A DNA stretch of 21,565 nt. It comes from CAYNNP01 sp964398215 (GTDB taxonomy: Bacteria > Planctomycetota > Planctomycetia > Pirellulales > Pirellulaceae). Below, piece by piece: positions 1-7,900 of this stretch. Both the position numbers and the translations under genes were made by a program. Location: assembly GCA_964398215.1 (NCBI GenBank), contig CAYNNP010000105.1:1-21565 (forward strand), in the 5' to 3' direction. The notes under the pieces are model-generated. The model did no database searches and was not told the origin of the DNA. It saw nothing but the letters and a program-made list of their open reading frames with translations. Each line of letters opens with the position of its first letter. Position 1 is the stretch's first letter.

Positions 1-93
1 AGGCCGACACAACTTCTTGTGCGGTCCTCGGCTAAAGCACGAAAGGGGGCTGACCGAATTTCTCAACAGGCCATCGAGCAAAGCTGGCGATTA

Positions 94-146
94 GTTTGTA
101 GTACCGGCTTCAGCCGGAAATTCTGCCTGAAGGCGGTACTACGAAC
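94..146. repeat. REP-like imperfect palindrome
   Basis: The left arm (94-116, core gtagtaccggcttcagcc) pairs with the right arm (124-146, core gcctgaaggcggtactac) at about 19 of 23 positions around a short A/T-rich loop. Length and placement between genes fit the dispersed palindromic elements seen in intergenic DNA of many bacteria. Assignment to a Rhodopirellula repeat family is from general memory and not verified. Confidence 0.6.
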
Positions 147-204
147 ACAAGCGACTAGTTGCAATCAGCTTGCAATGCTTGAGCGAAGTTGCGGCACGCA
201 AACT

Positions 205-228
205 TTGCTGGATACGGCCTACCGTTCT
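205..228 (+). repeat. Dispersed 24-bp repeat, copy 1
   Basis: This stretch matches 12868-12891 at 21 of 24 positions, including an uninterrupted 15-base core, ctggatacggcctac. Copy 2 overlaps the stop codon of the VTT-family gene. Two copies 12.6 kb apart suggest a dispersed element. Confidence 0.5.
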
Positions 229-541
229 CCGTTGTTTGGTGCGTTATTTTCTGTTCTTGCAGAACAACCGATAGTCGGATTGATTGTCTGGCCCTTTTAT
301 CGGAGTTTTCGTTAGGTTCTGGGCGATCGAGTCAGGCATATTGAAACTAGTGAATAAGGTCGCGTTGACTCGAAAGCAACTATCGAGGCCTGCCAGTTGC
401 GCGAAAATAAAGTCGTCGGATGCCGTTTGCGTCTCTCTTCGCCCTTCAGTCGAACCAGTGATTAGAATAGTTTCTTCGGTGGCTGCGGATCCTTTAGCAC
501 GCGTGATGTGCGATCGGTCGCTGCGTATAAGGTTTCTCTGA

Positions 542-1864
542 ATGAATCGCCCTCCTGAACAAGAACAGCCGATTGCTTGGCGACTGTTCCTTTATTCGTT
601 GAGCGTTGCGATTTCGTACATTGTTGCCAGGACGGTTGGCGATAGTCTTTTTCTTTCTCGCGTTGGTAACGACCGCGTCGCTTTGGTCTTTGTGATTGCC
701 GGTTGTTTGACAGCCGTGGTTGCCAGTTCCTGGTACTGGCTGACCAAGCGTATTTCGATTGGAAAAAGTATTCAGCTCTCCGGTTTTGGCTTTGCGTTAC
801 TGACCCTTGTCGCGTGGGCTCTGCTGCCTCGTTTTCACCATTCGTTTTGGCTGCTTTCCAGTATCTATTTGCTGGCCGAAGTTCGCGGGTGCGTCAATGC
901 GATGAACGTGGTGTCGGTATTGAGCAGCAAGCTGGGAAAAAAGGCGAGCAAGCCGTCGTGGGCATTCGTTGGCTTGGCTGCACCGATTGCAGGCGTGCTG
1001 GTTGGTGGACTGATGGCTTACGAATCGACCGTCATCGATTTGCGGGCTTGGCTATTGATTGGTTGTGCGTTTGACGTCGTGTCATTCGTTGTTGGCTACT
1101 GGTTGGACCAACTGAAAGACGAAAAGCTAACGGCTAAATCAAATGAGTCCAAATCGAAAGTCGCCAAGCAGTCAAAGAAATTCACTAAGAAGAAACTCGG
1201 ACCCAATGGCCTGAGCCGAAAGGAAATGGTTTCCAGGCAGTTGCGGTTTTGGATTGGAACGCTTGTCTGCTGCAAAGTGATCGTGTTCACGACGATCTCA
1301 TTTGAGTGGAAGACTGCAGCGAATAGTTTTTTTGAATCTGACCCTGAGCGACTGATTCAGTTCTTTGGCACTTACTACGGCGTGGTTGGCCTCGCGACGA
1401 TAGCCACCCAGTACTTCTTGGCAAGTTTCTTGCTTTCGCGGAAACGTTTAAAACTGCCGATCCTGTTGATGCCAGTAATTCTGCTGATGGTTAGTTCTCT
1501 GTTGGCGATCGGTTTCGGATTGATGATCGGGCTAGCCGTCGCGACCACTGGTAAGTCGCTAGAGATCTGGGGGCGCAGCGTACATGACACGATTTTGAAT
1601 CGCATGTACACTCGGATTCGCCGCAAGAAACGGCGGGCTGTGATCGCCATGAACAGCGTTGGCGTCAAACCACTTGCCGAAGTTGCTGCGGCACTGCTGA
1701 TCTTGTTTGGAACGACGATGATTTATCGGTCAATGGTGGTCGCCGTCACCGTGCTGTGGCTGTTCGCTGGTTGGCGATTGGTGCAGCTAGTTCAAAAGCC
1801 AGCCACCAAGCCAAAAGAGATCGCTGCCCAGCGAACCAACGATGCTCTTGCCAGCACGCAGTAG
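542..1864 (+). CDS. NTT/MFS-like multi-pass transporter
   Basis: A 440-residue integral membrane protein with roughly 11-12 hydrophobic segments. The two halves are separated by a Lys/Ser-rich cytoplasmic loop (about residues 190-232). Near the N-terminus ARTVGDSLFLSRVG resembles the first helix of ADP/ATP (NTT, Npt1/Npt2) translocase-like proteins. The late block around SVHDTILNRMY and VKPLAEVAAALLI also fits that superfamily. True NTT proteins exchange nucleotides. Bacterial homologues outside obligate intracellular bacteria are mostly uncharacterised, so the substrate is unknown. The start ATG directly follows a stop-rich region and no strong Shine-Dalgarno sequence is visible. It converges on the megasynthase gene with 55 bases between stops, so it is not co-transcribed with it. 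A role in export of the product is only a possibility. Confidence 0.7.
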   Translation: MNRPPEQEQPIAWRLFLYSLSVAISYIVARTVGDSLFLSRVGNDRVALVFVIAGCLTAVVASSWYWLTKRISIGKSIQLSGFGFALLTLVAWALLPRFHHSFWLLSSIYLLAEVRGCVNAMNVVSVLSSKLGKKASKPSWAFVGLAAPIAGVLVGGLMAYESTVIDLRAWLLIGCAFDVVSFVVGYWLDQLKDEKLTAKSNESKSKVAKQSKKFTKKKLGPNGLSRKEMVSRQLRFWIGTLVCCKVIVFTTISFEWKTAANSFFESDPERLIQFFGTYYGVVGLATIATQYFLASFLLSRKRLKLPILLMPVILLMVSSLLAIGFGLMIGLAVATTGKSLEIWGRSVHDTILNRMYTRIRRKKRRAVIAMNSVGVKPLAEVAAALLILFGTTMIYRSMVVAVTVLWLFAGWRLVQLVQKPATKPKEIAAQRTNDALASTQ

Positions 1865-1919
1865 ACTCTTGCTCTAATTTGGCAACACTGCTTACCGCAT
1901 TCCTGTCGTCAACGATAAG

Positions 1920-4900
1920 CTACTGACTGTGGCCAAGATTGTTTGTTTCTGACACCACGCTGTCCAGTTGGAACGGTAGTCCCGGGTTGCTTGTCTTTGG
2001 AGCGGCGGATTCAATTCCTTCTCGCAAATACTTTTCGACTTGATCGGCCAAGTCGTTGACGAAGGGGTCGGCCATCATGCCAGCAGGGTACACGGGTAAC
2101 CGATGCAGTTCGATGCCGCCGGTTGCAGGCAGATCAGAATCAGAATAACGCGAGTAATCTTTTTTGGCCCGGATCATGTGAATCTTGCCAGGATACTCTT
2201 GCGGATGGTATAGCTCCGCGACTTCATCGTGCCGCTCCCAAATCTCAGCGAGACTCATTGTACGAGCTCCGCCTTTGTCTGCCGCTTGCCGCATCGACAG
2301 CTTGCTTAGCCATACGCTTTTTCGACGCCACAAGACTTTGAACTTATCGCGAAGGAATTGTTGTTTACGAGCAAGATCCAGTAGCAAAAAGTTCTGCAGA
2401 TGAAACTCAAGCTTCTGCCAGTAGTACAGCATGCTTACCGATTTCGATTTGCTGCCAGCTTTGGAAGTATGCCAGTTGTAGGTCTCTATGGCGATCGCCG
2501 AATGAACCTCGTGACCGGCTGCTATCAGTTGCCGGCCTACTTCGTAAGCGATCGTGCCGCCCATGCAGTAACCGGCCAACAGATAGGGTCCTTTCGGGCG
2601 TACGCGCAAAATGTCTTTCACGTAACGACTGGCGAGCGCCTCGATACTCTCGATCGGCTCACCGAATAAGGCAGGCGACTGAATTCCATAAACGGGATAA
2701 CGCGGATTCAGTCGCTTGACCAGTTCGTTGAAAATCAGTGTGTAACCGTCGGCAGCGTGGCAGCAAAACAGTGGCGGTAGATCGCCGTCGGGCGAAAGCT
2801 CAATCACAGTTGATCGAGGCCCACGGGTTTTGGTTGGTTTCTTTGCGGAGGTGCCATTGCGTGGGGCAACTGCCGCTGCTTGCTGGGTGACCGCAGCGTT
2901 CTGGGTCACCCCAGCGTCCTGTACGGCAGCGACTTTCTGTGTCGCAGCCGGTGGGGCCTGCGGGACGGTGTCTTCGATTTGTAAGTATTCGGCCAGCCGG
3001 CGAGGTGTTGGGAATTCGACGATCGTCGCGAACGGGAATTTTTCACCAAACTCCTTTTCTGCTTGGACCAAGAACTTCACCGCCGTCAACGAGTCTCCGC
3101 CCAAGGCAAAGTAGTTGTCATCCGGACCGACGTTTTTGATGGACAACAGCTTTTCCCACATCCGAGCGATTCGTTGCTCTCCTGTGGAAACGTTGCCTTC
3201 CAGCGGCGTCTCAGTGTCAGCGATACCGCCGGGCCCAGTGGACGCCGATTGCTGGGCGGCTTCCAGGAAAGGTGATTTGGCGTGGATGTCCAGTTCGATC
3301 CGCCTCTTCAAATCACGCGTCGACACCATCACGGTGGAAGCGTCCGAAGCAAGGATGCGATGGAACATCCGCTCGCCATCGGCTGGCGAAAAGGAATCGA
3401 GTGGATCGAACAGTTGCTGATCAAAGCCGAACGATTCGGCAAAGTCGCGTGCGACTTCGGCAGCCATTCCAACGTCTTGCCATTCGTCCCAAGCGATCGC
3501 AACGGCAAAGGTGCCTTGAGATCGCAGTTTAGCCGCGAACGATTCCAAAAAGCTGTTGCCGGCAACGTAGCTGAGTTGGCCATAGCGATTGTGGTACAGA
3601 GCGTTGGAGATCGAAGAAAACGAAATCCAAAAATCAGGCGACTGACCACGCATCGCCTCTTCCAGCACCAGCGAACCGGTGACTTTGGATGCCAGCATCG
3701 ACTGCGTCATCTCGCGATCACGTAATTGAATCGCGCCAGCGGTGTCGGCTACGCCCGCTGAATGAACGACTCCATCAATTCTGCCGAACCTTGCGATGGC
3801 AGATTTGATTTGTTCGCGATCACTGGAATCGGCGACCACATGTAGGACTTCACCGCCAGCGGCTTCCAGTTCGAGAATCCGTTGGATTTTGATGGAGGTC
3901 GCGTCATCGTCAGCATGCTGCTGCAACCACGCGTCCCACTGATCGCGCTGAGGCAATTGACTACGGCCAACCAAAATCAGGTTCGCTTGAACGGTCTTGC
4001 TCAGGAAACGTGCGATCGCGTGACCGATCCCGCCAAGCCCACCGGTGACCAGATAGACTCCGCCAACTTTCAGCCGATTCAGATTTTCGCAATCTTCATC
4101 CAGCGGAGTCTGCTTCACATCCGGAAGGAAACGCTGGCCCTTGCGGTAGGCTACCCACGATTCATCGTCAGTGCAGCAGAGTTCGGCGAGCAGTGGTTCC
4201 ATGCCAGATTCAAAGGGAATGTCCAGCAAGCGACATTGGACTTGTGAATACTCAAGCGGAATGACTTTGGCGGCTCCCAGCAACGTCGCGCCGGAAGGAT
4301 TGACTTGATTGTCGCCGACCGGATACAGAAACCCTGCAACAATATCCAGTTTGATTTGATTCCGCAGACGAACACGGCCCAGTGACTGTGCGAGCAACTG
4401 CAAACTATACAGCCCAAGTGTTTGACGCTGCTGAAGTTGCTCGGGCCAATCCGAATTCGCTACATCGATCGCGTTTTCATCGTTCCATTGCCAGAGGTGA
4501 ACGATCCGCTGCGGCAATCGATCGGATTCCGAAAGCTGGCTGAAGACTTTGTCGAAATCAGCTCCCGATTCCGGGTTGATTCGATAGTGATCCGCGCTGA
4601 TTTGTTCAAACTGTTTACCCGGCTGAATCGCAATCACGTCGCGTCCTGCGGCGCGCAAGCGACCCACCAGTGGATCAGACGACGGATCATCGTGAGTCAG
4701 CACCAGCCATCTTTGCTCGGTGTCACCTAAATCGACTTTTGATTCGACGTCCGTATGATTCCAATCAGGAACGTAGAACCAATCGGAAAACGGCTGGTGC
4801 TCTTGTGGCAGTGCACTGGCGATTTCGGCGTTCAGCAGGCACTTCGTCGTGCTTGTTTTGTTTGCGGGATTGGCTTGGTTCCGTGGAAGCGCCCCAGGCA

Positions 4901-7900
4901 CCGAATCGTCATACCAAAACCGTTTGCGTTGGAACGGATACGTCGGCAAGGGGACGCGTCGCGGCGAACGTTCTTGTTTACCTTGTAATGAAACACTTGG
5001 CCAATCGATGTGGACACCGCTTGACCAAAGCTCGCCGTACGACTTCATCAACTGATCGACGTCGTTGGTTGATTCCTTGGGGTGCCGTGTTGATCGGACG
5101 ACCTTTTGCTCCATTGCTGGTTGCATACGAGCCAACGTGCCCAGCGTCTGGCCGGGGCCGACTTCTACTAGCTTGGTGTTGGGCTGCTGGACTAACAGAG
5201 CAGCGGCGTCGGAGAACAAAACAGGCTGACGAATATTGTTCGCCCAATACTGCGGCTTGCTCATCTGTCCCGGTTGCACCCAATTGCCCGTCACGGTCGA
5301 CAGGATCGGCAGCGTTGGTTCTCGCAGTTCATGTTTCGCCACGATCGCCGCAAAGTCGTCAAGAATCGGCTCGGTCATCGGCGAGTGAAAGGCGTGCGAT
5401 GTTTGTAGCAAACGCTGCGACACTCCGGCCGATTCCAGTTGCGATGCAAACTGTTTTACCAATTCAGTTTCGCCCGAAACCACACAAGCCTGTGGGCTGT
5501 TGATCACGGCGATGTCCAATCCGTCGGGCAATTGAGGGCGAACATCGTCGGCGGATTGCGAAACAGCCAGCATCGAACCGCGCGGCAAGTCGAATAACAA
5601 ACGCCCGCGTTGAATCGTTAGCTGCAGCGCTGTTTCGACAGAGAAGACGCCAGCAATGCACGCGGCCGCGTACTCGCCGATGCTGTGGCCTACCACGGCG
5701 GTCGGTCGCACGCCCATTCGCATCCAAAGTCTTGCTAATGCAAATTCAGTGATAAAGATTGCCGGTTGGGCGAGCCATGTTTCCGTCAGGCGCTCGCGAG
5801 CATCGTCACTGACCTCGGCGAAGATAACGTCTCGCAGGTCCACGTCCATCTGCTTGCTGGCCACCTGGCAGCAGTAATCGACGTCGGTGCGATAGGACGG
5901 AATCGATTCGTACAAGTCGCGAGTCATGCCAACGTACTGGGCACCTTGACCTGGGAACATAAAGGCCGGCTGGTATCCGCCGCGCGGAACCGCTTCGCCA
6001 TCGTTGACGATTGAAAATTCACCAGGCGGATTTTCCAGTCGCTCGATCGCTTCGGCAGCATTGCGTGCCACAATCGCACGTCGACACTCAAACTCTCGAC
6101 GGCCTCGCTGCAACGTATGAATCACGTCAGCGAAATTCTGCTCCGGATACAGCTTTAGATGGTCAGCAAGATTGCAGGCCATCGTTTGAAGAGCGAACGG
6201 ACTGCGAGCTGAAATCGGCAATAGTTTCGGTAGCGACACGTCATCGGCCGGCTGGATCGATTCCGTGATTGGCGTTGTTTCGGCGATTGGTGCCTGCTCA
6301 AGAATCGCGTGCGCATTGGTGCCACCGATTCCAAACGAGCTAACGCCAGCGCGGCGCGGTCGCGATGGGTCACTCGCATCAACAGGCCAGTCTTGCAAGC
6401 TACCAGCGACGAAGAACGGACTTGATTCAAAATCAATGCTGCGGTTGGGCGTGTCGAAATGAAGGCTGGGCGGTATCACACCATCGCGAACAGTGAGTGC
6501 GGTTTTGATCAAGCCGACCACGCCAGCGGCAACGTCTTGATGACCGATGTTTGTCTTGATTGAACCGATCGCGCAAAACTGTTTTCGATCGGTTTGCTGA
6601 CGAAAGGCCTGAGTGATCGCAGTCATTTCGACCGGGTCGCCAACGTAGGTGCCCGTCCCGTGAGCTTCCACATATCCGATGCTGTCCGCGCTGACTTGGC
6701 TCATTCGTTGTGCCATCGCGATCACTTCGGCTTGGCCATCAATCGAAGGCCCCGAGTAGCTTGTCTTGGCTCCGCCGTCGTTGTTCAGCGCGACGCCTTT
6801 GATCACGGCGTGGATCGTGTCCCCGTCAGCTTGTGCATCAGAAAGCCGCTTAAGAACAACGACCGCGACACCTTCGCTGAAGACGGTGCCTTTTGCGTTT
6901 TCATCGAACGTTCGCACGTGCCCGTCTGGCGACAAAATCATGCCTTCTTCGGAAAGATAGCCGTTGCGATATTCGAGGTTGACGCTGACGCCGCCCGCAA
7001 GCGTCATGTTGCATTGTCCGGTCTGCAAGGCTTGGCAGGCGAGCTGAATTGCGACCAGTGAAGTCGAACAGCCCGTTTGAATCGTCATGCTGGGCCCGAT
7101 CAAATCCATGCGAAAGGAAACTCGCGTGGAAAGGAAATCCTTCTCGTTGGAGATCAAGGTTTGAAACGACGTCGACGGATCAAGTTCATCCAGCGACTGA
7201 TGGACCAGTTCGCGATAGCTGTTGGGTCGAGCGCCGGCAAAGACACCGATGCGGCGATCGGTCTGCGCTGGGTCGTATCCGGCATGTTCCAGTGCGGACC
7301 AAGCGCTTTCGAGAAACAGCCTGTGTTGCGGATCAGTAATATTGGCTTCGCGCGGGCTGACGCCAAAGAACTCCGCGTCGAACATCTCAACGCCGTCCAG
7401 CGACGCGGTTACCGGAACGTATTTCGGATCACGTATCTTTTCCAGTGGAACATTTGCAGCCAAAAGCTCATCTTCGCTCAGCCGCCGAATCGACTCGACA
7501 CCGCCCTTTAGGTTTTCCCAAAACTCTTCGACGCTTTCGGCGCCTGGAAATCGGCCGCTCATCCCGACGATCGCAATCGGTTCGTTTGGCTGAATGCTGA
7601 AAGGCTGGTTGAAGCTGGCTCGTTGCCCGGCGTGGTTTCCAGCATTGGATGCTTGAGAGTCGATGTGTCGTGCCAGCGATTCGATCGTTGGGTGCTGGAA
7701 CAAGTCGACCATCGCAAACTGATTCGGAAACAAATCGTTCAGCTGGATTTCCATGCTGGGCAGCATCAACGATTGGCCGCCCCATTCAAAGAACGTTCCC
7801 GTCACGCTGACTTGATCAACGTTTAACAAATCGCACCAGACTTGAGCGATCTTCTTTTCCGTTTCGGTTTCGGGTAGGACGATTTCATTGCGGCGTATTT

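Larger units (their letters stand above)
1..541. other. Intergenic region, no convincing gene
   Basis: Open frames here are short, overlap in several frames and show no protein-like composition. The region carries a palindromic repeat (94-146), one copy of a 24-bp dispersed repeat (205-228) and a small perfect hairpin (252-266, arms of 6 bases, loop tgc). No promoter for the downstream transporter could be assigned with confidence. Confidence 0.7.

Noticed and set aside
1865..1919. Bidirectional terminator between the convergent transporter and megasynthase genes
   Set aside because: No stem-loop with a T-run could be found in the 55-base gap.
4670..5503. A 277-codon open frame on the plus strand inside the megasynthase gene
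   Set aside because: Its translation is Arg/Ala/Cys-rich and has no domain-like pattern, while the opposite strand encodes clear AT and linker sequence. It is an antisense shadow.
7050..7100. Ketosynthase active site reads TGCSTS instead of the common TACSSS, suggesting inactivation
   Set aside because: Cys800 and both catalytic His residues (936, 976) are present, and small changes next to the Cys are common in active hybrid-type KS domains.
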